A DNA stretch of 64,000 nucleotides from Bradyrhizobium sp. LHD-71 (GCF_031157255.1 NZ_JAVIFX010000007.1:124001-188000), one strand, 5' to 3'; shown: positions 42,917-52,511, counted from the stretch's first letter. The notes: generated from the sequence alone by a model not told the origin. A program made the numbers and translations.

Positions 42917-44569
42917 TTAACTCAGCGATTTGGAACACTCCGCAAGTATCGCCTTAAGAAGGTTGAGCTCGTCAGAGGTGGCCACTTCGTGGTTAGAGAC
43001 GACGCAGATCGGCGCTCTGTTCATGGGCAACAGCTGCGGCGGGATGCTCGGAAAGCGCAGCGTGAGCCTTAGCGTCTTATCCAGCATGTTTGATTCGCCA
43101 TTATCATTACCAAGGCCAACCGTGCTGCTTGTCGGATAATAGCGTCCCCGGAACGCGGCATTGATCTCCTGGGGGTTCGTCCAATGAACCTTGCCTCTTG
43201 CGATCAAATCCGATGTCCAACGATACAAGACCTGTTCATGCACGACCCAGATTGCGTCCGACCGCAATGCGGACGGCGTTGGAGGCCAATATTGAGGAAA
43301 GCTCTCCGAAAAATACCAATCCTTCGCTCCTTCCGGCAGGGTGAAGTCGAAGACAAGCCGGGCGGTAAGTGAATCAACGAGGATGTTCTTGATCTCCTGC
43401 TCTTTTTTCTTCTCCCCTATTCTTTGCAAGGTCTGCGCAACGAGCGGGCCATCTAACTGAAGTCTCTGCAAGCGCACGACGGAATATGCATGGCCGAGCA
43501 CTGTGACACAAACGAAGACGGCCACAGCCAGACGCTTCAGTTGCCCGTTCAGCTGCGTACCAAGGCCTCGTTTTGCCAAGACGCGCATCACCACGTCGAT
43601 GGCCTCGACGATCACGCCAATCACCATGAACGACCTGAACAGCAGCTCGATTGACGGCCTTACGTGAATAGTTTTGACGAAAGGATAGGAGGCAACGATG
43701 AAGCACAATGTCAGGAATAGCTTCTCGAACGGCAAGCGAAAGGCATATTTGACAGCAGCAAGCGCGGCGAGCACGATCATGCTCGAAAAATAGAAGTAGC
43801 CGAGACGAACGCCGCCACCTTCGTGTATGGTCTCACCAAGCAGTATCCAACGCTGGCTGTGGTAACCGATGGCCCGGACCATCTCTGCCACCTGCCCCTC
43901 GATCATCAGCGCTGTCATTCCGAGCATTACCGCACCTGCAGCAACGCCAGCAAAAAGCATGCTCACGAGAGCGCGTCGGTCGCGTCTGTTATGCCATAAC
44001 CACACTGCCGCAATCGCAAATACAATTCCGAGCAATACCGGAGCTGCGAGAACGCTGAGTCCGAGCAGGAACACGCCTGCCGCTTCCACTGCCCGGCCTT
44101 GCCCGTAAAATACGTAGTACAGTCCAGCAAACAGAAACGCGAAGCCGACGAATTCAGGGCGGAAGCCGCTGTATGCGAGCGCTCCGAACAGCAGTGCCTG
44201 AGAAACCGGCCACCAGATTGAGATCCCAAACGCCCGCTCCAGAAACCGCGCGAAGAACGTCGTCGCAATTGCGCTGCAGATCGCCCAAAGCGCTGCGAGA
44301 GCCCAGGTCGAAACTCCAAGGATTTTGGTCCATGCAGCGACGATGTAAAAGAAGAGAGGCGGATAGACGATAAAATGATCGGTTCCGGGAAAGTGCCCGA
44401 GCAACCAGGGATTAATGAGCTGACCGGACCTTCCCAGTTCGAGTCCCGCACCAAGATAGAACATGTCGTCGACGAATGGCGCCGGCAGGCCGGCAAATAT
44501 CAGGCTCAGCCAAAATGCGAGATTAGCTGAGAAGCAAAGTGCAACGCGATGTTGTCGGACTGTCATCAT
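42917..44569 (-). CDS. GT-C-type membrane glycosyltransferase
   Basis: The 550-residue protein has about eleven hydrophobic segments and a soluble C-terminal part. The first extracytoplasmic loop contains FVDDMFYLGAGLELGRSGQLINPWL and HFIVYPPLFFY, the acidic-loop pattern of GT-C enzymes that use polyprenyl-phosphate-linked donors. Lying directly upstream of dprE1-dprE2 in the same direction, it is a good candidate for the transferase that uses the lipid-linked pentose, analogous in position to the mycobacterial arabinosyltransferase aftA next to dprE2. Donor assignment is inference. There are two adjacent ATGs and no strong ribosome-binding site. Confidence 0.8.
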   Translation of the reverse strand: MMTVRQHRVALCFSANLAFWLSLIFAGLPAPFVDDMFYLGAGLELGRSGQLINPWLLGHFPGTDHFIVYPPLFFYIVAAWTKILGVSTWALAALWAICSAIATTFFARFLERAFGISIWWPVSQALLFGALAYSGFRPEFVGFAFLFAGLYYVFYGQGRAVEAAGVFLLGLSVLAAPVLLGIVFAIAAVWLWHNRRDRRALVSMLFAGVAAGAVMLGMTALMIEGQVAEMVRAIGYHSQRWILLGETIHEGGGVRLGYFYFSSMIVLAALAAVKYAFRLPFEKLFLTLCFIVASYPFVKTIHVRPSIELLFRSFMVIGVIVEAIDVVMRVLAKRGLGTQLNGQLKRLAVAVFVCVTVLGHAYSVVRLQRLQLDGPLVAQTLQRIGEKKKEQEIKNILVDSLTARLVFDFTLPEGAKDWYFSESFPQYWPPTPSALRSDAIWVVHEQVLYRWTSDLIARGKVHWTNPQEINAAFRGRYYPTSSTVGLGNDNGESNMLDKTLRLTLRFPSIPPQLLPMNRAPICVVSNHEVATSDELNLLKAILAECSKSLS

Positions 44570-44847
44570 CGGCCCAATCGTTCGTCACTTTATTGGTCTT
44601 CCTTCGCCGACGGCGGCAGGGACAAATACATGTGTCGTGGACATGCACGCCTAAGCGTTCGCCCAGACCAGCGGGAAGCTTTCGAAGCGGCCCGCCTTTA
44701 TCCATCCTTTCGAGCGACTAGCGCTTTCCGCCTACTTTGGTGACGGCAGCGTCAACTGATACCGGCCAGGGTCGGGAGGGCAATGGAACGCCTATAACTG
44801 CCGCCCGCAGCCATCCACAACGATCGAGCAAAACCGCAAATCGGAAG

Positions 44848-44861
44848 TTGACGCCCATCAA
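44848..44861. promoter_or_regulatory. Fnr-like box 4 (TTGACGCCCATCAA)
   Basis: It lies between the GT-C/dprE side (minus) and the GT2 gene (plus). GCATTAGTT begins at 44882 on the plus strand, offset 34, matching box 3. The minus-strand -10 is unclear at the expected spacing. Confidence 0.7.
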
Positions 44862-44908
44862 TTCTACGGCGCGCAAAGTTCGCATTAGTTGCACGAATAG
44901 CGCCGTGG

Positions 44909-45973
44909 ATGACCTATCCGGCACCCGACGTCGCGTCTCTTGGTGACCTCATGACCCTTTCCGATTCAAGCCTGGCTCCTACCTACCCGCTGATCACGAT
45001 CGCCATTCCAACGTTCAACCGGGCGACGCTGTTGAAGGGGTGCGTAGCCTCCGCATTGTCGCAGACCTATCCGCACTTGGAGGTCGTGGTGTCGAACAAT
45101 GCTTCGACGGACGGCACCCTGAGCGTGCTCAGCGAGTTCGACGATGCCAGATTGCGCGTGATCACTCAGGCCACAAATATCGGCATGCACCCGAACTGGA
45201 ACGCCTGCCTTGCGAACGCGAAAGGCGACTACATCGTCTTCGTTTCGGACGACGACCGGATCGCTCCCACGTTCCTGGAACAATGCACTCGTCTGATCAG
45301 ACAACAGCCGCAACTTCCGATCGTCATCGCGCTGAGCAATATTCATGCAGCTGCGCTCCAACGGACAAAGCCTGCACACACCAGCCGATTTCATGACACC
45401 GGCGTCTGGAACGGAACCGAGATTCTGACGGACTTCCTGACCGACCAGACCACCGTGGCGGTCTGCAGCGTCATGATGAGAACCGACCTCTTGCGCGCAC
45501 GGGGCGGATACCCGCTCGACCTGCCGCACACCGCCGACGTTGCCTGCTGGGCTCCGCTGCTGTTGCTCGGAAAGGCCGGCTTCGTCAATGAGGCTTGCGC
45601 AACCTTCACGTATCATAGCCAGTCGGCAACGGCCCGGCTGGGAGTCGAGCTACTACTGCGTGATGGGCGCGCGGTCGCCGACCTCATCGCGCAAACCGCG
45701 GAGACCCATGTCGCCGATCCACAGCAACGCAGGACAATCCAGATCGAGGCCCGGCGGCACTTTGCGCGCCGCGGGCTGACGGCCTTGTCCGATTATCGCA
45801 GCAGCGGCGGCGGGATTCAGGAACTGTTTAACGTCCTGTGGCAGTTCCGACACGATCTGTCCAATGTCAGCGTCAAGGCCGTCCTACGCTTTCTCGCCGT
45901 CGTCCTTTGCCCGCAACCGCTCGCGACTCAGCTCCGGCAGTTGAGGTACAGTATCCAGGAACGCTTGGCCTGA
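44909..45973 (+). CDS. GT2-family glycosyltransferase
   Basis: The 354-residue GT-A enzyme has YPLITIAIPTFNRATLLKGCVASALSQTYPHLEVVVSNNASTDGT in the donor domain, and FVSDDDRIAPTF provides the DxD metal motif (about residues 114-116). It is soluble except for a mildly hydrophobic C-terminus, so it works on the cytoplasmic face. An alternative ATG lies at 44951, closer to the family start; neither has a strong ribosome-binding site. Box 4 is 48 bases before the first ATG. Confidence 0.9.
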   Translation: MTYPAPDVASLGDLMTLSDSSLAPTYPLITIAIPTFNRATLLKGCVASALSQTYPHLEVVVSNNASTDGTLSVLSEFDDARLRVITQATNIGMHPNWNACLANAKGDYIVFVSDDDRIAPTFLEQCTRLIRQQPQLPIVIALSNIHAAALQRTKPAHTSRFHDTGVWNGTEILTDFLTDQTTVAVCSVMMRTDLLRARGGYPLDLPHTADVACWAPLLLLGKAGFVNEACATFTYHSQSATARLGVELLLRDGRAVADLIAQTAETHVADPQQRRTIQIEARRHFARRGLTALSDYRSSGGGIQELFNVLWQFRHDLSNVSVKAVLRFLAVVLCPQPLATQLRQLRYSIQERLA

Positions 45974-46090
45974 TTGCCCGTCCGCATGACCTTTCGACGT
46001 GACGATGCCGGCTACTTCGTCCGGGAACCGACCGATATCGCGAAGATGGGCCGATCGGGATGCACACATCCCGTCACACCGCTGTTCTTA

Positions 46091-46104
46091 TTGACAACCA
46101 TCAA
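46091..46104. promoter_or_regulatory. Fnr-like box 5 (TTGACAACCATCAA)
   Basis: A palindromic box 187 bases before the Wzx start, in the 317-base gap between the GT2 and Wzx genes. TTACTT follows at offset 40, less well spaced than at the other boxes. No minus-strand gene starts here and no -10-like hexamer is seen on that side. The rest of this gap shows no gene. Confidence 0.7.
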
Positions 46105-46290
46105 CTTGCCCGCGAACGGCGTGCGCAAGGTTACTTGCGGGAGTCATTGATGGCCTTCAGCTCACATGAGTTCAGCCTCGCGTTCCAGCTGAGTGGACCT
46201 GGCGAACGGCGCGGGAGCCTGCCGCGACGATTGCGGAGTATGCGGCTGGCTTACTCTGATTCGTCGTCTGCCCAGTGAGACCATGCACCT

Positions 46291-47562
46291 ATGTCCGCTT
46301 CAGTCAGTCGGTTTCTTGGCGTTCTGACAATCATGGCCATGCGGGCGAGCGTAATGGGCACCAAGTTCGCCCTTGCGATCTTCATTGCGCACTATCTCGA
46401 TCTTTCATCGCTGGGCTTGTATGGGCTCGCCGTCGGCGCGATCGCGGTCGTACCGACGGTCGTCAATGCGGGAATGAATCACCTGCTGATGCGTGACGCA
46501 GTCACGACTTCCCGCGCTGAGTTGACCAACAGTCTACGCCACTACTGGGCTTTCGTGACATTGATCTACGTCGTCATGTTCACGGTCGCGGTTCTTTTCG
46601 CAAGCATGTTCGGAACGTCTTCTCTGTGGGTCCTGATTGTCGCCGTGACGTTCTTTGAGCATATCGGCAACGACGTCTTCTACCTTTTCTCCAGCATACA
46701 GCACCACTTCCTGGCCAACGCGAATGCCTTCCTTCGCGGCGCCGCCTGGATTTGCGTCTACATTCCGCTCGCGATCTGGGACCCCGATCTCAGGACGCTC
46801 TCGCACCTGTTCGGCTTCTGGTTGATCGGAAGCATGCTCTCTTTTACGCTGTTCGTATACGCGAGCTGGTCCTGGCCCTGGAAAGCATCTCTTTCCCTCC
46901 CTTTTCAACTGTCCGTCGTTACGACGACCATCCGGAAATCCTTCATCATCTACGTTACCGACCTTTGCTTCATCGCAAGCCAGTACATTGATCGATATCT
47001 CGTCACGCTGTTCCTCGGGATAAAGCTCGCCGGCGTCTATTTCCTCTTCTGGACCGTAGCCAATGCCGCTACCAGCTTTCTCGCACTGGTCCTGCAGCAG
47101 CAGCAACGTCCTCTCCTTATTCAGGCCTATCGTGTCGGAGGATCGTCCGCGCATTGCCAACTGGCCTGGCGTTTCACACAAACGACGGCGCTGGCCACGG
47201 CCGCGCTCAGCATAGCCGTCGGATCCGCTTTCCAGATTTTCCTGCCATGGCTAGGCCAGCCCTCACTCGCTGCAGACTTGCCTGCATTCTGGCTGATACT
47301 TGCCGGAATGGCCGTCCGCTACCTCGCCGACTTCGCTGCCATGGGACTGTTCACTGCGCATCACGATCGACTGATGACGCTGACAACCGTGGTATCGGTC
47401 GGCGTGTTGGTCATTGCCCAGGTGACGCTGCTGCCATTGGCAGGATTCTATGGCGCGGGAGGAGCGATGCTGATCACTTTTATCGGAATCGGGCTTTGGC
47501 GTTACCGGCTGCTGTTTGATTCCTTACTCACGAGTCCCGAGTCCCGGCAACTCGGAGCCTGA
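46291..47562 (+). CDS. Wzx-type oligosaccharide flippase (polysaccharide biosynthesis protein)
   Basis: The 423-residue protein has about 12 hydrophobic segments of the MOP superfamily. LARGE hydrophobic blocks begin FLGVLTIMAMRASVMGTKFALAIFIAHYLDLSSLGLYGL. The mid-protein pattern SQYIDRYLVTLFLGIKLAGVYFLFWTVANA is typical of Wzx/RfbX. It would flip the lipid-linked repeat unit to the periplasm for Wzy. It is followed 47 bases later by the TylF-like methyltransferase gene. Confidence 0.85.
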   Translation: MSASVSRFLGVLTIMAMRASVMGTKFALAIFIAHYLDLSSLGLYGLAVGAIAVVPTVVNAGMNHLLMRDAVTTSRAELTNSLRHYWAFVTLIYVVMFTVAVLFASMFGTSSLWVLIVAVTFFEHIGNDVFYLFSSIQHHFLANANAFLRGAAWICVYIPLAIWDPDLRTLSHLFGFWLIGSMLSFTLFVYASWSWPWKASLSLPFQLSVVTTTIRKSFIIYVTDLCFIASQYIDRYLVTLFLGIKLAGVYFLFWTVANAATSFLALVLQQQQRPLLIQAYRVGGSSAHCQLAWRFTQTTALATAALSIAVGSAFQIFLPWLGQPSLAADLPAFWLILAGMAVRYLADFAAMGLFTAHHDRLMTLTTVVSVGVLVIAQVTLLPLAGFYGAGGAMLITFIGIGLWRYRLLFDSLLTSPESRQLGA

Positions 47563-47609
47563 TCTGCGCTCCAGAACCGGTAAGTCAAGGTCGTTCGGCG
47601 GAGGTTCAG

Positions 47610-48356
47610 ATGAGCTACAAGGATACGCCTCTTTTCAAAGGTGCAAAGAAGCAAGTCCGGCAGGTCAGCAGACGAGTCGTTGGCTGGCATGAAGCGTTCA
47701 GCCATGAGAACGCCAGGCGCCTGCAGGCAGCGCTGGAAGGCGCGGATTACGCGGAAAAGCATATGAAGGGAGCACTTGCATCAAGTTGCAAGGAAGAAGT
47801 CCTTCTTCACAGCCTGGCGCATGCCCCGAAGGAGGGCCTGGTTCTCGAGTTCGGGGTATGGAGCGGTGCGACCATCAACGTCATTGCGGACAATGTCGGA
47901 CGATCCAGGGCAGTTCATGGTTTTGATTCGTTTGAAGGCCTGCCGGAAGATTGGTTCGGCATGTACAGGAAAGGAACCTTCCATACTGGCGGGAAGCTTC
48001 CGCATGTGCGTTCCAACGTGACCCTTCACAAGGGCTGGTTCCAGGATACCCTCCCGACCTTCGCGCGCAATCACAATGAAAAGATCGCATTCCTGCACGT
48101 CGATTGCGACCTCTACTCTTCGACAAAGACCATTTTCGACGTCCTCGGCGACAGGCTCGGACCAGGGGCGGTGATCTTGTTCGACGAGTACTTCAATTAT
48201 CCAGGCTGGCGCGAGCACGAATACAAGGCGTTTCAGGAGTTCGTCGCCTCTCGATCGCTCAAGTACCGCTATCTTGTCTACAACACGCAGGAGCTCAATG
48301 CTTCTGTTCAAATACTTTCGCCCGGCCTCTCAACGCCGCTATCCGACGTGGCATAG
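47610..48356 (+). CDS. TylF/macrocin O-methyltransferase family protein
   Basis: The 248-residue SAM-dependent methyltransferase has LVLEFGVWSGATINVIADNV (SAM-binding motif), VHGFDSFEGLPEDW, and FLHVDCDLYSSTKTIFDVL followed by VILFDEYFNYPGW (metal-binding acids of the TylF family). Such proteins O-methylate sugar hydroxyls, and this one probably decorates the polysaccharide or its precursor. It is likely cotranscribed with the Wzx gene. Confidence 0.88.
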   Translation: MSYKDTPLFKGAKKQVRQVSRRVVGWHEAFSHENARRLQAALEGADYAEKHMKGALASSCKEEVLLHSLAHAPKEGLVLEFGVWSGATINVIADNVGRSRAVHGFDSFEGLPEDWFGMYRKGTFHTGGKLPHVRSNVTLHKGWFQDTLPTFARNHNEKIAFLHVDCDLYSSTKTIFDVLGDRLGPGAVILFDEYFNYPGWREHEYKAFQEFVASRSLKYRYLVYNTQELNASVQILSPGLSTPLSDVA

Positions 48357-48555
48357 AACAGCTGCGGCGGCGTAGCGCTCAAATACACGCCTCGCCGCGT
48401 ATCCGTCGACGTTACGAGGATCGCTTAAGGCGGTAAATCGCGCCCGCAGGCGCCGGTGCCGTTCGATAACGCCATCAAGATGGATGAGCGCAGTCCGTGC
48501 CTGCTGCGCTCTCCACGACCCGCCCTGCCCATCCGTCTTGGGTGCGAAACGGCAT

Positions 48556-48578
48556 ATGGCCGGGACAAGCCCGGCCAT
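48556..48578. repeat. Palindromic intergenic repeat (ATGGCCGGG...CCCGGCCAT)
   Basis: A perfect 9-bp inverted repeat with a 5-base loop (ACAAG) lies between convergent genes. From memory, this palindrome type is very common in Bradyrhizobium and related genomes, where it lies between genes. Here it could also act as a bidirectional transcription end. The flanking intergenic DNA (48357-48643) shows no gene. Confidence 0.55.
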
Positions 48579-48643
48579 GACGATGATTCACTTGTCCGAG
48601 CGGAGCGTCGCTAACGTCGTAGCGCGTCACACAAACAAGGGGG

Positions 48644-49621
48644 TTACGCCGGCGAATGCGACGCACCGGGCCCCGTGGCGCCGTTGCCGGCATGTGTCTC
48701 CTGAAGCAGTTTGTCGCCGAAATAGAGAACGCGCTCGCCTTTTGCGGTCTCGTCATCGTAAAGCGCGATCGCTTCTTCCGGCAGATGCGTCAGGTCGCTT
48801 GCCCTCAAGTAGTCGCGCATGGTGGTCCCGGTACTCCGCGAGTCGACGTTTGGCGCGCCGCGGTGGGCGAGCACGTCGTCGTAGTGGACGGTGCGGAAAT
48901 CGATGCTGTACCGGGCCGCGTTGGTGGTGTTCGGGACCGTCTCGTGCATCTGAGCGCCGGAGAAGATAATGGTACCGCCCGGCGGAGGCAGCAGGCGTAC
49001 GGTCACCGGCTCCAGCTCCTGCTGTGCCTTCGGTTGCTCGCGCGTATCGCTTCTGACGTGCTGAGCCGCCGTCGCACGGTTGTTCGTATTCCATTCGTAG
49101 TAGTTGTAGATCTCCGAATTGTTCTTCACAGCCTCTTCGAAATAGCGCGGATAGAAGCCCAACGAGTTGTCGGGCTCGATCGGATAGATCGGCAGCCACC
49201 AGTTGAGCTGGCACATCGGCGCCGAGTACCACGTATCGCGATGCGGATGAAAGGCGTAGGCAATGCCCGAGGAAAGAAAATGCGACGGATACGCTGAACG
49301 CAAACGAGGAACGTCAAAGTACAAACTTTCCAGATCAACACCGTGCTCGCGCATGATCTGCGGTATGATCTGCTTACACTCGGGGTGATGAATGAATTGC
49401 GGCTTCAGCTTGCCAAGGATCGCCGCGACCTCCTCCGGCGTCTTCCACTTGTGAATCGTCCTGGGGTCATGAGGTGCGAATGCCTCCTCGAGCATCTGGC
49501 GCGCAAGATCGATCAACGCGCGCGTTCCCTCGGTCGGCGAACAGATGAAGATGTCTCCGGCATAGAGTCTGCTCCGCCGCTCCTCGTCCGTAATCTTGGA
49601 ATCGATATACACTGAACCCAT
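48644..49621 (-). CDS. Fe(II)/2-oxoglutarate dioxygenase-like protein (phytanoyl-CoA dioxygenase family)
   Basis: The 325-residue protein has the double-stranded beta-helix metal triad: HRD in FHPHRDTWYS (HxD) and a distal His in SGAQMHETVPN, with Arg in ARYSIDFRTV for 2-oxoglutarate. The ATG has GAGGAGGAT upstream. It is the sole gene facing box 6, so it belongs to the regulon. A hydroxylation of a lipid-linked sugar, lipid or small precursor is likely; substrate not readable. Confidence 0.82.
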   Translation of the reverse strand: MGSVYIDSKITDEERRSRLYAGDIFICSPTEGTRALIDLARQMLEEAFAPHDPRTIHKWKTPEEVAAILGKLKPQFIHHPECKQIIPQIMREHGVDLESLYFDVPRLRSAYPSHFLSSGIAYAFHPHRDTWYSAPMCQLNWWLPIYPIEPDNSLGFYPRYFEEAVKNNSEIYNYYEWNTNNRATAAQHVRSDTREQPKAQQELEPVTVRLLPPPGGTIIFSGAQMHETVPNTTNAARYSIDFRTVHYDDVLAHRGAPNVDSRSTGTTMRDYLRASDLTHLPEEAIALYDDETAKGERVLYFGDKLLQETHAGNGATGPGASHSPA

Positions 49622-49709
49622 GATATCCTCCTCGGCCGGCGGGGCATGGTTGCTTGCCAGAATGGGGCTTGGTCGGATCGCAATCTGATCAATCAAGGCC
49701 AGACAGGTT

Positions 49710-49723
49710 TTGACGATCATCAA
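49710..49723. promoter_or_regulatory. Fnr-like box 6 (TTGACGATCATCAA)
   Basis: It lies 89 bases before the dioxygenase ATG (minus strand). TCAGAT begins at 49688, 35 bases from the outer end. The opposite side, where no gene starts, lacks a similar hexamer. Confidence 0.75.
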
Positions 49724-49869
49724 CTTGCCGGCGCATATTTTAAGCTTGCCCACGGCTCTGATCCGTCCGGACCCAATCGTCTGCAACACCAAGCGGCCAG
49801 ATCGACACTGTAAGATGCCGATCCCCTGTCATCGATGGCGTTCTGGACTTTCGCAGTGGATCGATTCGT

Positions 49870-50817
49870 TCAGCCGCTTGGCATCACAATGTGGCGACGA
49901 CCAGGCTGGCGCACCGCGTCGCTATAAAAGGCGATGGCACGGGCAATACCGTCCGGCAAAGACGTTGTGGCACTGAAACCGAGGAGTTCGCGAGCCTTGG
50001 CTGCATCTCCGACGCGGACGATCTCCTCACCCCGCGCTCCGTCGCCAATCTGCAGAAGATGCGTTCGGCCAAGTTGTCGGCCAATTTCACGCGCTACGTC
50101 AGCAACACTGACCAACGCCCCCGATCCGAGATCGACCGTAGTTGGCACGTCCGGCACGCAAGCTGCAGCTAGCAGCCCCTCGACCACGTCGTCGAGATAG
50201 ACCCAGTCGACAAGCCGTGAACCACTGCCGATGGCGATCCGTTGATTCGCCAACAGGGACAGGATCGTACTTGGCACGAATTTCCATTCCTTCTGCCCAG
50301 GCCCGAATGTCATCATGGGCCTGACGACACGCACATCCAGATCGTAAAGGTGCCGAAACATCCGGCCGTAGCCGCTTGCTGCCCATTTTGCGGCCGCATA
50401 CGGCGACATCGGGGTCGGCTCCGCGCCCTCTGGCTCCTCGAGCGAAGCCGTCATGACAAACCGTTCGACCTTTGCGTCAGCGCTTGCTGCGCCGTGCAGA
50501 ACATTGATCGTCGCTACGAGATCGTTGTGCACGCTTCCCGGCAACAACGAGAGTGCGCGCCCACCCTGACTATCGCTTGCGAGATGAAACACGACCGCCG
50601 GCCGAAAAGAGGAGAACAGCCGATTTACGAATTCAGCGTCGGCAGCGTCGCCGTGCGCCCAATGGATGTTCTCGGCATCGGCTTCGGGCGACTTCCGGCA
50701 CACCGCACAAACCCTGGACCCGCCTGCCGCAAGACGGGTCGCAAGGGGACGGCCTAGAAAGCCGCTCGCGCCGACGACGAGGATATTCTTTCCCTTAATC
50801 GCAACGAGATCGTGCAT
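49870..50817 (-). CDS. NAD-dependent epimerase/dehydratase family protein
   Basis: The 315-residue extended SDR has ILVVGASGFLGRPLATRLA and YAAAKWAASGYGRMF (YxxxK). VDWVYLDDVVEGLLAA and VDLGSGALVSVADVAREIG follow in the substrate domain. It belongs to the nucleotide-sugar epimerase/reductase group; the sugar is unknown. It has no close Fnr-like box of its own, and the 272-base gap behind its start shows no gene. Confidence 0.85.
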   Translation of the reverse strand: MHDLVAIKGKNILVVGASGFLGRPLATRLAAGGSRVCAVCRKSPEADAENIHWAHGDAADAEFVNRLFSSFRPAVVFHLASDSQGGRALSLLPGSVHNDLVATINVLHGAASADAKVERFVMTASLEEPEGAEPTPMSPYAAAKWAASGYGRMFRHLYDLDVRVVRPMMTFGPGQKEWKFVPSTILSLLANQRIAIGSGSRLVDWVYLDDVVEGLLAAACVPDVPTTVDLGSGALVSVADVAREIGRQLGRTHLLQIGDGARGEEIVRVGDAAKARELLGFSATTSLPDGIARAIAFYSDAVRQPGRRHIVMPSG

Positions 50818-51089
50818 TCAGCGCTCTTGATCTTTCACAGGCTGCTTCGAAGGAAGACCACTCGGATGCATTCGCCTGACGGTAGCAGATTCGAGCCGCT
50901 CGAACCCTCCCGCATCGAGCCGCAGGCGCTCACGATCGCGGAACGAACCCGCCCGCCGCATCAGTCGGTGAAACGCGGCCGCGTCCGGAGGAAGGCCGCA
51001 AGACAGAGCTTCGAGCGCCAGCGCATTGGGAGAAACACATCGGTCGCGCCGGCAGCTCCACTTCATCAATCTCCATGTCGCTCGAGTCG

Positions 51090-52511
51090 TCAGGCGGATT
51101 GATGGTCCCTGTATCCATCCTTTCTTTGCCGCGCCACGAACAAGCTCACCGGGTCCTCGTACCCGGCCATCAACTCGGACTTCTGTTGATGGCCCATCGA
51201 CGCTCTCGCGATTTCCGGCCCGACAATAATCGTCAGACCAAGCAGAATGCCGCCGACCAGGGCCAGGATAATGAGATGCGGGACCTGCGGAAAAACAGGA
51301 TCCGTCGGAGCGATTGGCCTTTGGACGACCCTCAGGCTCGAGAGCTGGGTCTTCTTGGCAACCTCGGCATTGATCTGTTCCTCGAGCATCCGATTTGCAT
51401 AATGCGCGGCGGCCTGCGACGCCGCGGTGAGGATGCGCTTCAACCTGCCATACTCAGCTTCCTTCGAGGAGAGCGATGCCAGGTCCGCGTTCACGTTCTC
51501 GAGCTCCGTGCCAAGTTGGTTCAACAGCTCTGTCGCACCATTGAGATCGGCGCTGACCTTCATGAGCGTGGCCATGTTGTCCTGATAGACCTTCACCAGA
51601 AGCAACGGAGGCGTTTCTTCGAGCTCCTGCCTTGTCGCGGCTTCAGTCGGTCGTCGCGGATCCTGACCGCCAAGCGTCCCGACGATGCGAGTAACGGTTC
51701 TGGAGCTCGTGACCGGCTTGAGCACCTGCAGCTGGTCGACGATCGCCTGCTTCTGTCCTTTTCGTTCCTCGATAAGCCCTCGCGTCGTCGACATCTGGGT
51801 CGCCAGTTCGTTGGCCCGCCTGAGCAGGAGCTGCCGCTGTTCGTCGACCGCGTAGATCTGCGCATTAACCGAGAAGTTCTCCAGATTCGAAGCCGCCGTT
51901 ACAGCCTCTTCCTCGAGGCGTTTCATTTGCTGGTAGAAGAATTCCTGCGCTCCCGGCACTTGAACGTCAGCGGTATGGATTGCCACCAGCGCATTGGCGA
52001 GTTCGTCCAGGAAACTTGCGGCGACGACCGGATTTTTGTGACGGAACGTTATTTTCAGAAGGTCAGATCTGCCCTCCTGCTTCGCAATGACACGATCCCG
52101 CAAGCTAAAAATGGCACCCTGTTCACGCTCAATAGCCGCCGTCGCTTCGTCCTTTTCCTTGCCGGACTCCTCAGCGGAATCCGCCGCTTCCGACTTGGGA
52201 AACAACCGATCGTAGCCAGTGTTCTTCACCGCCTCCTGCATCACGTGATCGATCTTGGCGATACGCGACAGGGATTCCATCCGGCTTTGAAGGTCAACGC
52301 CTTCTCCAAAAGAGACATTAGCGGTGCCCGAACGCTCCTTGATACCCTGCCCTGCGCGCAGAAGCACATAGGCCTCGTAGCGTTGCCCGACCAGCGTGTA
52401 GTAACCGAAGGCCGCCGCGGAGGTTAGAAGCAGACAAAGGTACAGGATCCATTGCCGGCGCCACAAGAGACCGAAAGTGTTGGCGAATATGGAGCTTATG
52501 CTGCGTTCCAC
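51090..52511 (-). CDS. Wzz/GumC-type chain-length determinant protein (no kinase domain)
   Basis: The 473-residue inner-membrane protein has one N-terminal helix (WILYLCLLLTSAAAFGYYTLV), a long periplasmic coiled-coil region (about 190-400) and a C-terminal helix (LIILALVGGILLGLTIIVGPEI) followed by a short cytoplasmic tail. It lacks the Wzc-type ATPase/tyrosine cluster. It would set chain length with Wzy. The likely start is the GTG at 52511, six bases after GGAG; a TTG two codons earlier is possible. It is divergent from the Wzy gene across box 7. Confidence 0.88.
   Translation of the reverse strand: MERSISSIFANTFGLLWRRQWILYLCLLLTSAAAFGYYTLVGQRYEAYVLLRAGQGIKERSGTANVSFGEGVDLQSRMESLSRIAKIDHVMQEAVKNTGYDRLFPKSEAADSAEESGKEKDEATAAIEREQGAIFSLRDRVIAKQEGRSDLLKITFRHKNPVVAASFLDELANALVAIHTADVQVPGAQEFFYQQMKRLEEEAVTAASNLENFSVNAQIYAVDEQRQLLLRRANELATQMSTTRGLIEERKGQKQAIVDQLQVLKPVTSSRTVTRIVGTLGGQDPRRPTEAATRQELEETPPLLLVKVYQDNMATLMKVSADLNGATELLNQLGTELENVNADLASLSSKEAEYGRLKRILTAASQAAAHYANRMLEEQINAEVAKKTQLSSLRVVQRPIAPTDPVFPQVPHLIILALVGGILLGLTIIVGPEIARASMGHQQKSELMAGYEDPVSLFVARQRKDGYRDHQSA

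Noticed and set aside
44740-44757. GGTGAC-N6-GTCAAC, a second possible palindrome near box 4
   Set aside because: The spacing is six rather than four and the left arm does not match, so it is not part of the motif family.
51090-52511. Wzc-type tyrosine autokinase
   Set aside because: The protein ends soon after its second membrane helix; there is no Walker motif or tyrosine cluster.
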